A stretch of 64,000 nucleotides of DNA from Lachnospiraceae bacterium Marseille-Q4251 (GTDB taxonomy: Bacteria > Bacillota > Clostridia > Lachnospirales > Lachnospiraceae), in assembly GCA_018223435.1 (NCBI GenBank), contig JAGTTO010000001.1, positions 2,418,001 through 2,482,000 on the forward strand, written 5' to 3'. Below, piece by piece: positions 50,075 to 58,844 of the stretch; the stretch's first letter is position 1; each line of letters opens with the position of its first letter. The notes under the pieces were generated by a model, which was given only the letters and a program-made list of their open reading frames with translations, searched no databases and was not told where the DNA came from. Both the position numbers and the translations under genes were made by a program.

Positions 50075-50901
50075 TGAAAACAAAGAAAACCGCAGGGCGT
50101 ATTGCTCTTGATATTCTTTCCATCTTTTTTGCTGTGGTCTTTCTTGCCCCTGCGATCTGGGCACTGTTTGTATCACTGCAGCACGAAGGAAAACAGATCT
50201 CCAGTATCGTAAGCTGGTTTACGCCCCCTTACACCATCAGCAACTACTCTGACATTATCAAAAACTCATCCGTTCCGCTCTGGTTCATAAACAGCCTTTT
50301 TATCGCTGTGATCGTGACGGTTGCAACGGTTCTTGTGACTGGAATGGCAGCTTATGCGCTGGCACTGATCCCCTTTAAGGGAAGTCAGCTGTTTATGATC
50401 TATGTACTGATCGGTATGATGGTTCCCGGCGAGGCAACAATCGTTCCTCTGTTCATCACCGTAAAGGATCTGAAGCTCATCGACAGCTATGCCGGTATGA
50501 TCCTGCCAAGCATTGCGGGCTCTATGAATCTGATTATCATGACAACGTTCTTTAAGGGGCTTCCGAGGGAACTGATCGAAGCAACCGAGATCGATGGCGG
50601 CGGAAAACTGACGGTATTTTTCAAGATCGTTATGCCGTTATCAAAATCCATCATTGCAACGATCTGTATCTTTTCCTTCGTCGGAAGCTGGAACAACTAC
50701 CTGTGGCCGCTGCTCTGCGCTATGAGTAACGAGATGTTCACACTTCCGGTAGGTATCCCGACCTTCACCAGCACTTATACCGTGGACTATGTAAAGCCCA
50801 TGACGGCAAGTATGGTGGCTTCCCTGCCCATGATCATTCTCTATATTATCTTTGAGCGCCAGATCGTGGCAGGTATCACCCAGGGCGCTGTGAAAGGCTG
50901 A
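50074..50901 (+). CDS. Sugar ABC transporter permease, MalG/UgpE type
   Basis: This 275-aa protein has six helices and the EAA loop (ELIEATEIDGGGKLTVFFKIVMP). It ends QIVAGITQGAVKG, usual for the family. The ATG at 50074 overlaps the previous stop, with GGGGAGG 9 bp upstream; a GTG three bases earlier could also serve. It forms the channel together with the previous permease. An acyltransferase gene follows after 7 bp. Confidence 0.94.
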   Translation: MKTKKTAGRIALDILSIFFAVVFLAPAIWALFVSLQHEGKQISSIVSWFTPPYTISNYSDIIKNSSVPLWFINSLFIAVIVTVATVLVTGMAAYALALIPFKGSQLFMIYVLIGMMVPGEATIVPLFITVKDLKLIDSYAGMILPSIAGSMNLIIMTTFFKGLPRELIEATEIDGGGKLTVFFKIVMPLSKSIIATICIFSFVGSWNNYLWPLLCAMSNEMFTLPVGIPTFTSTYTVDYVKPMTASMVASLPMIILYIIFERQIVAGITQGAVKG

Positions 50902-50908
50902 GTTTCCT

Positions 50909-51901
50909 ATGGTAAAAAAGGAAAGAAATCAGGAAATCGATATTATGAAGGGGCTTCTGACCCTGGCTATGATCCTCTGCCATTGTCTTCAGTTCTTCGG
51001 AAAAGAGGACGCAGGTATAGAGAAGATTCTGGTAAATGTGATCAACCTCACGACTTTTTCCGGTTTCCTGTTCTGTTTTGGCTTTGTGTGCTGTCTGGCT
51101 TATTTTCAGGGGGACACAAGGCGTGGAATCGTCCATATGCTTCGGAATATGATCAGGCTTCTGCTGGCGTTCTATATTTCCGGTCTCGCTTATATGGCAT
51201 TTAAGGAGCAGAAGATCTTCAGGAAGGATTTTATTCGGGAGGTCCTGACTCTCCGCCGTTATCCTGGCTGGTCGGAATTTCTGGCTTCCTTTGCGGCGGT
51301 GCTCCTGGTGGGAGCGCTCCTGCTCCCGGCTCTCCGGAAAACGAACGGCTGGGTGGTGATAGGGGCAGCAGTGGTCAGCCTTGCGAGCTGCTTTATCCCT
51401 TATGAAAAAATCACCAACCCCTGGCTGGCTCTTTTCATCGGTTCCGGAAGCTATACGACTTTTCCGGTATTGCAGTACGGTGTCTACTTTGTGGCGGGCG
51501 TCTGGGCGGCCAAACGAAAAAAATGGCCGGACTGGAAGCTGTTTTTCGGAGCAGCGATCTTAAGCACCCCTTGTATCTGGTATTGCTGGAAATATAACGG
51601 TCTTCCTGGCCGTTTTCCTCCGACGGCTCTTTTCATCGGAGGTGGAGCCCTTGGAGTGTGGATCTATCACCTGCTGGCCGGGGCGCTTGGAAAAATCAAA
51701 AGCGTCACGATCATCGGAAAGCCGGTGGAGGTCCTCTCTTTTATAGGAAGAAACTCGTTATACTATCTTCTCATGAGCAACATTCTGATCTTCGCTGTGG
51801 CAGGAAGCAAATTCAGCTACCGGGCAAACGGATATGCCTATGGTTTCTACATCGTGCTTCTGGTAATCCTTACCTATCTGGAGCGGCAGATCAGAAAATA
51901 A
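50909..51901 (+). CDS. Membrane acyltransferase (acyltransferase 3 type)
   Basis: This 330-aa protein has about ten hydrophobic segments. It starts in the usual way (NQEIDIMKGLLTLAMILCHC, with the conserved early His) and continues with the family layout, though the usual Arg motif near the third helix is only weakly matched. Such enzymes move acyl groups, often acetyl, onto extracellular sugars or exopolysaccharides. It lies 7 bp after the MalG-type permease, so it is part of the sugar operon, which is unusual for these importers. Its ribosome-binding site is weak, so it may depend on translational coupling. The acceptor is unknown. Confidence 0.8.
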   Translation: MVKKERNQEIDIMKGLLTLAMILCHCLQFFGKEDAGIEKILVNVINLTTFSGFLFCFGFVCCLAYFQGDTRRGIVHMLRNMIRLLLAFYISGLAYMAFKEQKIFRKDFIREVLTLRRYPGWSEFLASFAAVLLVGALLLPALRKTNGWVVIGAAVVSLASCFIPYEKITNPWLALFIGSGSYTTFPVLQYGVYFVAGVWAAKRKKWPDWKLFFGAAILSTPCIWYCWKYNGLPGRFPPTALFIGGGALGVWIYHLLAGALGKIKSVTIIGKPVEVLSFIGRNSLYYLLMSNILIFAVAGSKFSYRANGYAYGFYIVLLVILTYLERQIRK

Positions 51902-51938
51902 ATAAAAAAACACACTACATAACATGGAGGACAGAGAT

Positions 51939-53750
51939 ATGAAATGTTATAAGAAAGATTATCCGAGACCGCAGTTTGTCCGCGACAACTGGGTAAACCT
52001 CAATGGAACCTGGGATTTTGGCTTTGACGATGCAAACCAGGGCGAGAAAGAAAAATGGTATGAGAAATTCCCGGGCGAGCTGAAAATTGAGGTGCCCTTC
52101 ACCTATGAGACGAAACTCAGCGGAATCCAGGATGAGAGACGTCACGACAATATCTGGTATCACAAGACCATCACCGTAGACGCTTCCAAACTGACCGACA
52201 ACCGCCTGCTGATCCATTTCGAGGGCAGCGATTTCCACACCAAACTATGGGTGAACGGCGCTTATGCCGGAGACCACAAGGGTGGCTATGCACGTTTTTC
52301 CTTTGATATCACAGAGCTTGTGAAGGATGGCGAAAACGAACTGGTCGTTAAAGTGGAAGATTCCTTCGATACTCAGCAGCCCCGTGGAAAACAGCGCTGG
52401 ATCGATGAGAATTTCGGTTGTTGGTATGTACAGACCACCGGTATCTGGAAGACTGTCTGGACAGAGTATGTACCCAAGATCCGTCTGGACCATGTGAAAA
52501 TGACTCCGAATCTTCATGATATGGCACTGGAGCTTGAGTATCAGCTGGATGTTCCGGAAAGTGAACTCAATGAAAATCTTATGGTGGTTGCTACAATTAC
52601 CTTTGGAGATATGCTGATCAGCAAGACCATGACGGTCATGACCTCCGATCATATGAAGACAAAAGTGGATGTTTTCCACAAAACAAACAGCCAAGCCAAC
52701 TGTAGTATGGAGTGGGGCGTAAGAACCTGGAGTCCGGAGAGCCCGGATCTTTACGACATCACATTTGAGGTAGTGGCTGACGGTAAGGTTCTGGATACGG
52801 TTGGTTCCTATTTTGCCATGAGAGAGATCCGTATCGATGGTTCCAATATCCTCTTGAACGGTCATCCGCTGTATCAGAGGCTGATCCTGGATCAGGGTTA
52901 CTGGAAGGATTCTCATCTGACACCGCCCAGCGAGGAGGCACTGATCGAGGATATCGACAAGATCCATGAGCTTGGATACAATGGCCTCCGGAAACATCAG
53001 AAGACAGAGGATGAGCGTTTCCTGTACTGGTGTGATGTGAAGGGTATGCTGGTATGGAGCGAGATGGCTGCAGCCTATGAGTATTCCGATAAAGCTGTGG
53101 AAGAGTTTACCAGAGAGTGGACAGAGATCGTCCGCCAGAATTATAACCATCCCTGTATCATCACCTGGACTCCGGTGAATGAATCCTGGGGCGTGAGCCA
53201 GGTTGAAACGGATCCCATGCAGCAGCATTTCACCGAGATGATCTATCATCTGACCAAGAGCATGGATCGTTACCGTCCGGTGATTGTCAACGACGGCTGG
53301 GAGCATACGATCTCTGACATCATCACCCTTCATGATTATGAAGAGGTTGGCGAGACCTTCTATAAACGTTACATGGAGTTCAAGGAGCAGATCCTGACCA
53401 CTGAGGTTTACCACAGCAGCAGTAAATCTGCCTTAGCAAACGGCTTTGCCTACAAAGGACAGCCGATTATCATCAGTGAGTACGGCGGAATCGCCTTCAA
53501 TAACGATGATTCCGGATGGGGCTACGGAAATAAAGTAAACACCAAGGAAGATTTCATCCGTCGTTTCGATGAGATCACCACAGCTGTCAAAGAGCTTCCT
53601 TATTGCTGCGGATTCTGTTATACGCAGGTGTCTGATGTACAGCAGGAGATCAATGGCCTGATGGATATGGAAAGGAATTTCAAGGTTGACCCGAAAGTGA
53701 TCAAAGAGATCAATGAGCGGAAAGTTGGTTATTGGAGATCATACATGTGA
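51939..53750 (+). CDS. Glycoside hydrolase family 2 protein (beta-galactosidase/glucuronidase-like)
   Basis: This 603-aa cytoplasmic enzyme (no signal peptide) has the GH2 order: sugar-binding jelly roll (about residues 1-175), Ig-like domain (about 175-275) and catalytic barrel (about 275-603). The likely acid/base is Glu415 in WTPVNESWG and the likely nucleophile Glu514 in IISEYGGIA. The length fits beta-glucuronidase-like members rather than the thousand-residue LacZ type. The ATG at 51939 follows GGAGG at 8 bp; an ATG at 51924 lies before that site. It likely cleaves the sugar brought in by the preceding importer; which linkage is not clear. Confidence 0.92.
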   Translation: MKCYKKDYPRPQFVRDNWVNLNGTWDFGFDDANQGEKEKWYEKFPGELKIEVPFTYETKLSGIQDERRHDNIWYHKTITVDASKLTDNRLLIHFEGSDFHTKLWVNGAYAGDHKGGYARFSFDITELVKDGENELVVKVEDSFDTQQPRGKQRWIDENFGCWYVQTTGIWKTVWTEYVPKIRLDHVKMTPNLHDMALELEYQLDVPESELNENLMVVATITFGDMLISKTMTVMTSDHMKTKVDVFHKTNSQANCSMEWGVRTWSPESPDLYDITFEVVADGKVLDTVGSYFAMREIRIDGSNILLNGHPLYQRLILDQGYWKDSHLTPPSEEALIEDIDKIHELGYNGLRKHQKTEDERFLYWCDVKGMLVWSEMAAAYEYSDKAVEEFTREWTEIVRQNYNHPCIITWTPVNESWGVSQVETDPMQQHFTEMIYHLTKSMDRYRPVIVNDGWEHTISDIITLHDYEEVGETFYKRYMEFKEQILTTEVYHSSSKSALANGFAYKGQPIIISEYGGIAFNNDDSGWGYGNKVNTKEDFIRRFDEITTAVKELPYCCGFCYTQVSDVQQEINGLMDMERNFKVDPKVIKEINERKVGYWRSYM

Positions 53751-53755
53751 TACCA

Positions 53756-53815
53756 GGGTCAAAAGCCAGGAATGCCTTATTCTGCAAGCAGATAAGACAT
53801 TTCGGCTTGGGACCC
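53756..53815 (+). other. Long imperfect hairpin after the GH2 gene
   Basis: GGGTC, AAGCC, AATG, CTTAT and CTGC on the 5' side pair in order with GCAG, TAAG, CATT, GGCT and GACCC on the 3' side, around a two-base loop, giving a 60-nt hairpin with small internal loops. It begins 6 nt past the GH2 stop and has no T-tract. It starts a structured 219-bp gap before the next gene. Confidence 0.65.
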
Positions 53816-53883
53816 GCCCGGACATGAGGAAGAAGCGATTTACAAAGTAAATCTGCGGATTCTGAATGGCTGAAGGTTTGTGA

Positions 53884-53905
53884 GAGCTGCGAGGCAGCGG
53901 AGCAA
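53884..53905 (-). repeat. Short hairpin repeat, copy C (inverted)
   Basis: On the minus strand it reads TTGCTCCGCTGC-CTC-GCAGCTC, matching the inner module of the repeats at 21035 and 21999, but here the flanking GAATTGC arms are absent. It lies in the structured gap (53751-53969) between the GH2 and DUF4965-type genes, which also contains GATTTAC-AAA-GTAAATC near 53836 and CCGGACAT...ATGTCCGG arms near 53818 and 53932. Confidence 0.6.
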
Positions 53906-53969
53906 GCCGGGGGGTTAGCGGCGTGTGCCTGATGTCCGGTACCACAACATTCGAAAGGAGCATAATGCA

Positions 53970-55988
53970 ATGACAGCGAAAGATTTTCTTCCCAGAGCGA
54001 TCCCTCTGGTAACGGTAGACCCTTATTTTAATATCTGGTCGTTTTCAGACCATCTTTATGATGACACACCGCGCCACTGGACCGGACATCAGAATTCCAT
54101 GACGGGAATCATCCGCGTGGATGGAAAAAATTACCGTTTTATGGGACTTGTGGAAACGGAGCGGGAGATGTATTATCTGGAGCCGGAGCCGCTTAGGCAG
54201 CTTTCCGTAAAGCTCACTCCCACCCGGACAGTCTATACGTTTGGAAATGAAGCAGTTGAACTGAGGGTGACCTTCACCGGTTCCCTTCTTCTGGATGATC
54301 TGGACCTTATGAGCCGCCCGGCTTCCTATGTTTTTTATGAAGTGCGGTCTTTGGATGGAAAAGCGCATGAGGTAACGGTCTATCTGGATATTTCTTCTCA
54401 GGCGGCAGTCAACGAAAGCAGTCAGACCGTACTCTTCGGAAAGGACGAAAACGGTATTTACTGCGGCCGCGGCGAGGAGGGCATGCTGACCAGATCCGGT
54501 GATGATCTGCGCATCGACTGGGGCTGGCTCCACCTGGCAGCACCGGATCATCAGTATGTGATCGTAAATACAAAAGATAAAAAGAATGCACTGAGCGGCA
54601 GTCCTTATCTTCACCTGCCGAAATTTACAAAGCTGGACGGGTGTTTATCCGACCGTGTTCATCTGGAGCAGGAAGTCCGTGAGGGCATCCCGTGTCTTGG
54701 CTGTCTGAAAACTTCCGGAGTAGATGGAAAAGAAACAATGACCGGGCTTGTGATCCTCGGATATGACGACATTCATTCCATCGAATATTTTGGAAAACAG
54801 GCAGATGCTTACTGGAAAAGAGATGGCAGGAGCTTTGATGAAGTATTCAAAAAAGCCATTGATGAGTACGAAGCTGTTTCAGCCAGAACGCAGGCTTTTG
54901 ACGAAGAACTGAAAAAGGAAGCGCTCGTTTACGGAGAAGAGTACTATGACATTCTCTGTGTTGCCTACCGGGAGTCCATTGCCGCCCATAAGCTTATTGA
55001 GGTGGACGGCGAGATCAGATTTTTCTCCAAGGAATGTTACAGCAACGGCTGCATCGGTACGGTGGATGTGACCTATCCGTCCATTCCTCTTTATCTGAAA
55101 TATCAGCCGAAGCTGGTGGAGGGGATGATCGATCCCATCTTCCATTATGCAGCAGGAGATGACTGGAAATTCCCCTATGCACCTCATGATGTAGGGCAGT
55201 ATCCGCTGGCAAACGGACAGGTTTATGGTTATGACCGGAAGACACGGGTGATGCAGGACTATTATCAGATGCCTGTGGAAGAGTGCGGAAATATGATCCT
55301 CTGTGTGGCAGCCCTGTGCAAGGCAGAAAATTCTCTGGAATATGCGAAAAAGCATCAGGAAATCCTCACCGGCTGGGCCGATTATCTGGTAAGCGTGGGC
55401 TGGGATCCGGAAAATCAGCTTTGTACAGACGACTTTGCCGGTCATCTGGCACATAACTGCAATCTGGCGGTCAAAGGAATTTTAGGAATTGCTGCCTGGG
55501 CAGAGCTCTTAAGAGGACTGGGAGAAACGGAAAAAGCGGATTCTTATCGGAAAACAGCTCTTTCTCTGGCAGAAACCTGGAAAGAAAAAGCTTTTGACGG
55601 CGACCATTACCGCCTGACCTTTGACGGGGAGGGCAGCTGGAGTCTCAAATACAACCTGATCTGGGACAAACTGCTGGATCTTCGCATTTTTGATCCGAAG
55701 ATCGCGAAGACGGAGGTGGCTTACTATCTGACCCGGATGAATCCCTATGGTATTCCGCTGGATTCCCGCTGTGATTATACGAAGAGTGACTGGGAGATGT
55801 GGACGGTCGTGCTGGATGATAACGAGGAATACAGAAAGCAGATCATCCATACCATGTGGAAGGCTCTCTGCAGCCTGGACCGCAGAGCTCCGTTCCCGGA
55901 CTGGTATCACACGGAAACGCCAAAAGCAGAAGGCTTCCAGAACCGTACCGTTCAGGGGGGACTTTTCATTCTCCTGTTGAACTGGTAA
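53970..55988 (+). CDS. DUF4965/DUF5127/DUF1793-type protein (glutaminase A-like family)
   Basis: This 672-aa protein has a beta-sandwich N-terminal half and a helical, probably alpha/alpha-barrel C-terminal half. The start (PRAIPLVTVDPYFNIWSFSDHLYDD) and the later blocks (NGCIGTVDVTYPSIPLYLKYQP near residue 350; LAHNCNLAVKGILGIAAWAELL near 490) match proteins annotated as glutaminase A after a fungal enzyme. In bacteria with a sugar operon, a glycosidase-like role is more likely, but this is inference. The ATG at 53970 follows AAAGGAG. There is no signal peptide, so it acts in the cytoplasm. It ends the locus before a terminator. Confidence 0.85.
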   Translation: MTAKDFLPRAIPLVTVDPYFNIWSFSDHLYDDTPRHWTGHQNSMTGIIRVDGKNYRFMGLVETEREMYYLEPEPLRQLSVKLTPTRTVYTFGNEAVELRVTFTGSLLLDDLDLMSRPASYVFYEVRSLDGKAHEVTVYLDISSQAAVNESSQTVLFGKDENGIYCGRGEEGMLTRSGDDLRIDWGWLHLAAPDHQYVIVNTKDKKNALSGSPYLHLPKFTKLDGCLSDRVHLEQEVREGIPCLGCLKTSGVDGKETMTGLVILGYDDIHSIEYFGKQADAYWKRDGRSFDEVFKKAIDEYEAVSARTQAFDEELKKEALVYGEEYYDILCVAYRESIAAHKLIEVDGEIRFFSKECYSNGCIGTVDVTYPSIPLYLKYQPKLVEGMIDPIFHYAAGDDWKFPYAPHDVGQYPLANGQVYGYDRKTRVMQDYYQMPVEECGNMILCVAALCKAENSLEYAKKHQEILTGWADYLVSVGWDPENQLCTDDFAGHLAHNCNLAVKGILGIAAWAELLRGLGETEKADSYRKTALSLAETWKEKAFDGDHYRLTFDGEGSWSLKYNLIWDKLLDLRIFDPKIAKTEVAYYLTRMNPYGIPLDSRCDYTKSDWEMWTVVLDDNEEYRKQIIHTMWKALCSLDRRAPFPDWYHTETPKAEGFQNRTVQGGLFILLLNW

Positions 55989-56011
55989 AAAAAGATAAGT
56001 GTTTTTTCTGA

Positions 56012-56052
56012 CCTCCCGGACGGAGTTTTCCGCAACCGGGAGGTTTCTTTTT
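56012..56052 (+). terminator. Terminator of the second sugar operon
   Basis: CCTCCCGG pairs with CCGGGAGG around a 16-nt loop that contains CGGA...TCCG, followed by TTTCTTTTT, 24 nt past the stop codon. Confidence 0.88.
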
Positions 56053-56086
56053 ATATAAATTTTATGGCCTTTACAGACTCTCTTTA

Positions 56087-56114
56087 TTGTATTTTCTGGC
56101 GTTGGGGCTATAAT
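56087..56114 (+). promoter_or_regulatory. Promoter of ftsH
   Basis: TTGTAT (56087-56092), a 16-bp spacer and a perfect TATAAT (56109-56114). Downstream, in the leader, CAGTTTC-AGAT-GAAACTG (56129-56146) can form a hairpin that may be the binding site of a regulator such as the MarR protein of the same operon; that link is speculative. Confidence 0.65.
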
Positions 56115-56168
56115 AGTTGAAAAAGAAACAGTTTCAGATGAAACTGAACCTTACAGGAGGAAAAATCT

Positions 56169-58013
56169 ATGGAAGTGAAAAAACCAAACAAATCATTGCT
56201 TTTCTATGCTTTTGTAGTGATGATCATTCTGATTCTTCTCAATGCCCTAGTCATTCCTAAAATTTCAGAGAGAAGCGTCACAGAAACTACCTACGATGAG
56301 TTCCTGGCTCTTCTGGATGCCAAGTATGTCAAGCAGGTAGAAATTGATAACAGTTCTGAGGTTATCTATTATGAGGCCTCTAAGGACGGCATGACCCGGA
56401 TCTGCAAGACCGGTCTTATGAACGACCCGGATCTGGTCAATCGTCTGCAGGCAGCAGGCACAAAATTCGGAAATGTGATTCCCACCACTCAGTCGCCGCT
56501 GATTACGTTCCTGGTAGGCTGGATCCTCCCCATCGCGATCTTCGTTGTCCTGGGTCAGTGGCTCAGCAAACGGATGATGAAGAGCATGGGCGGACCGGGA
56601 GCCATGTCTTTCGGAAAGAGCAATGCAAAGATCTATGTAAAATCTTCCACAGGTATCAAATATTCAGATGTAGCAGGTGAGGATGAGGCGAAGGAGCTTC
56701 TGCAGGAGATCGTAGATTTCCTTCACAATCCCGAGAAATACCGTGAGATCGGTGCCGAGATGCCTAAAGGAGCCCTTCTTGTAGGCCCTCCGGGAACAGG
56801 TAAAACCCTTCTTGCAAAAGCTGTAGCCGGTGAGGCGGAGGTTCCCTTCTTCTCCATTTCCGGTTCTGAATTCGTAGAGATGTTCGTTGGTATGGGCGCC
56901 GCCAAGGTTCGTGATCTTTTTAAACAGGCCCAGGAAAAAGCGCCCTGTATCGTATTCATCGATGAGATCGATACCATCGGTAAAAAGCGTGACGGCCAGA
57001 TCGGCGGAAACGACGAGCGTGAGCAGACCCTGAACCAGCTGCTGACCGAGATGGATGGTTTCGACGGTTCCAAGGGCGTTGTTATTCTGGCAGCCACCAA
57101 CCGTCCGGATTCCCTTGACCCGGCTCTTCTTCGTCCGGGCCGTTTCGACCGCCGGATTCCAGTAGAGCTTCCGGACCTCAAGGGCCGTGAGGAGATTCTG
57201 AAGGTTCATGCGAAAAAGATCAAGATCGCAGATAACGTAAACTTCTACAACATTGCAAAAGCTGCCTCCGGAGCCTCCGGAGCAGAGCTTGCAAACATCG
57301 TCAACGAGGCAGCGCTTCGTGCAGTCCGTGACGGCAGACGTTTTGCCACTCAGGCAGACCTTGAGGAGAGTATCGAGGTTGTCATCGCCGGCTATCAGAA
57401 AAAAGACCGCGTCCTTTCCGAGAAAGAGAAACTCATCGTTTCCTATCATGAGATCGGACATGCCCTCGTGGCAGCCAAACAGACCGAATCTGCACCGGTT
57501 CACAAGATCACGATTATTCCCCGTACTTCCGGAGCTCTGGGCTACACCATGCAGGTGGAAGACGGTGAGCATTATCTGATGACGAAGGAAGAGCTGGAGA
57601 ACAAGATCGCTACTCTTACCGGCGGCCGTGCAGCTGAGGAGCTGATTTTCCACAGCATCACGACAGGAGCCTCCAACGATATCGAGCAGGCCACGAAGCT
57701 TGCCAGAGGCATGATCACCCGCTACGGTATGAGCGATGACTTTGATATGGTAGCCATGGAGCAGATGAGCAACCAGTATCTGGGCGGCGACAGCTCCCTG
57801 ACCTGTTCCTTTGAGACCCAGACCCTCATCGACAAGAAGGTTGTGGATCTGGTGCGCCGGGAGCATCAGAAAGCCTACAAGATTCTGGAGGACAACATCG
57901 GCAAGCTTCACGAGCTGGCCAAATATCTGTACGATCATGAGACCATCACCGGAGAAGAGTTTATGAAGATTCTCAACAGCGCTCCGGCAGAACTTCCGGA
58001 ACAGGAACAGTAA
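56169..58013 (+). CDS. ftsH: ATP-dependent zinc metalloprotease FtsH
   Basis: This 614-aa membrane-anchored AAA+ protease degrades misfolded and regulatory proteins. Two helices (about residues 9-30 and 110-130) flank a short outer domain. The AAA module has Walker A GPPGTGKT (206-213), Walker B FIDEID and the second region of homology ([22 protein letters not shown], read in two parts). The zinc site is HEIGH, with His427, Glu428 and His431; HEAGH is more usual. The length is normal. AGGAGG precedes the ATG. It is followed 12 bp later by a MarR gene. Confidence 0.97.
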   Translation: MEVKKPNKSLLFYAFVVMIILILLNALVIPKISERSVTETTYDEFLALLDAKYVKQVEIDNSSEVIYYEASKDGMTRICKTGLMNDPDLVNRLQAAGTKFGNVIPTTQSPLITFLVGWILPIAIFVVLGQWLSKRMMKSMGGPGAMSFGKSNAKIYVKSSTGIKYSDVAGEDEAKELLQEIVDFLHNPEKYREIGAEMPKGALLVGPPGTGKTLLAKAVAGEAEVPFFSISGSEFVEMFVGMGAAKVRDLFKQAQEKAPCIVFIDEIDTIGKKRDGQIGGNDEREQTLNQLLTEMDGFDGSKGVVILAATNRPDSLDPALLRPGRFDRRIPVELPDLKGREEILKVHAKKIKIADNVNFYNIAKAASGASGAELANIVNEAALRAVRDGRRFATQADLEESIEVVIAGYQKKDRVLSEKEKLIVSYHEIGHALVAAKQTESAPVHKITIIPRTSGALGYTMQVEDGEHYLMTKEELENKIATLTGGRAAEELIFHSITTGASNDIEQATKLARGMITRYGMSDDFDMVAMEQMSNQYLGGDSSLTCSFETQTLIDKKVVDLVRREHQKAYKILEDNIGKLHELAKYLYDHETITGEEFMKILNSAPAELPEQEQ

Positions 58014-58025
58014 AAAGGAGATAAG

Positions 58026-58487
58026 ATGCTGAAAGCAGCGGAGTTTTTTGTGGGCGGACAGCAGCTTGTCCGACTGAATGAAAAAGTGATCGGCGAGGTG
58101 TCGAGGGATCACGGGATCAACGCCACGGAGCTGAGTATCCTTCTTTTCCTCGCCGGAAATCCGGATCTGAATACGGCAAAAGATATCGTGGAGAGCCGGC
58201 TTATGACAAAATCATCGGTTTCCCGGGCTGTGGATTCCCTGGTGCGCCAGGGCTATATCCACACCCGGGAGGATGATTCTGACCGGCGGATCACCCACCT
58301 GGTCCTGGAGGAAAAGGCTTCCCCGGTCATCGAGCTGGGAGTTCAGGCCCAGCAGGAAATGCTCTGCTTTCTCTGCCAGGGCATTTCCGAAGCCGAGCTG
58401 GAGAATTTCTGCCGCATCCACACCCGGATCCGGGAAAATGCCCGGGAAGCCATGAAGGTTTATGGAACAAAAAATGAAAAGTTGTGA
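58026..58487 (+). CDS. MarR family transcriptional regulator
   Basis: This 153-aa regulator has the MarR winged-helix core: a helix-turn-helix near residues 45-75 (NTAKDIVESRLMTKSSVSRAVDSLVRQG) and the wing with DDSDRRITHLVL. AAAGGAGA precedes the ATG. It is co-transcribed with ftsH, 12 bp apart. Its target may be this operon or something elsewhere, and the signal is not known. A perfect terminator follows. Confidence 0.92.
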   Translation: MLKAAEFFVGGQQLVRLNEKVIGEVSRDHGINATELSILLFLAGNPDLNTAKDIVESRLMTKSSVSRAVDSLVRQGYIHTREDDSDRRITHLVLEEKASPVIELGVQAQQEMLCFLCQGISEAELENFCRIHTRIRENAREAMKVYGTKNEKL

Positions 58488-58492
58488 AAAAG

Positions 58493-58515
58493 ACGCTGCG
58501 AAAGCAGCGTTTTTT
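58493..58515 (+). terminator. Terminator of the ftsH-marR operon
   Basis: ACGCTGC pairs with GCAGCGT around GAAA, followed by TTTTTT, 5 nt after the marR stop. Confidence 0.92.
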
Positions 58516-58534
58516 CGTGTGATAAAAAGACAAC

Positions 58535-58562
58535 AAAAAAGCCCTGGAACCAATTCCAGGGC
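58535..58562 (-). terminator. Terminator of tRNA-Gly
   Basis: On the minus strand GCCCTGGAA pairs with TTCCAGGGC around a 4-nt loop, followed by TTTTTT. It starts 8 nt past the tRNA 3' end and converges on the marR terminator. Confidence 0.92.
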
Positions 58563-58570
58563 ATAAGAAA

Positions 58571-58643
58571 AGCGCGAGACGGGACTCGAACCCGCGGCCT
58601 CGACCTTGGCAAGGTCGCGCTCCACCAACTGAGCCACTCGCGC
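58571..58643 (-). tRNA. tRNA-Gly (anticodon GCC)
   Basis: A 73-nt cloverleaf on the minus strand: acceptor GCGCGAG with CTCGCGC, anticodon stem CGACC/GGTCG around TTGCCAA (anticodon GCC), T-arm GCGGG-TTCGAGT-CCCGT. The discriminator is T, usual for bacterial tRNA-Gly. CCA is not encoded. Confidence 0.97.
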
Positions 58644-58699
58644 ATTTGTTTTTGAGACGTTTTCGCTTTCTTTAAGTTGTTGTCTCAAGCACAGGTCAT

Positions 58700-58728
58700 A
58701 TATTACAATATAATTTCCGTTTTGTCAA
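58700..58728 (-). promoter_or_regulatory. Promoter of tRNA-Gly
   Basis: On the minus strand a perfect TTGACA (58728-58723) is followed after 17 bp by TAATAT (58705-58700); TGTAAT two bases earlier is an alternative -10. It lies 57 bp before the tRNA. Confidence 0.65.
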
Positions 58729-58746
58729 CAGGTAAAATGAAAAAAA

Positions 58747-58775
58747 TTGAAAAAATTTTTAAAGTGAGATATAAT
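58747..58775 (+). promoter_or_regulatory. Promoter of the radical SAM gene cluster
   Basis: TTGAAA (58747-58752), a 17-bp spacer and a perfect TATAAT (58770-58775). The leader of about 63 nt contains the hairpin GCCCCGT-GAAA-ACGGGGGC near 58795-58814, close to the start codon. Confidence 0.75.
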
Positions 58776-58844
58776 GGGCCTCGACGATGTGGAAAGCCCC
58801 GTGAAAACGGGGGCAAAAGCGAGAAAGGATTCATTTAACGATTT

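Noticed and set aside
58782..58844. Possible riboswitch in the leader of the radical SAM gene
   Set aside because: There is one good hairpin (GCCCCGT with ACGGGGGC), but the 63-nt leader is too short and lacks the conserved elements of cobalamin, SAM or other known riboswitches.
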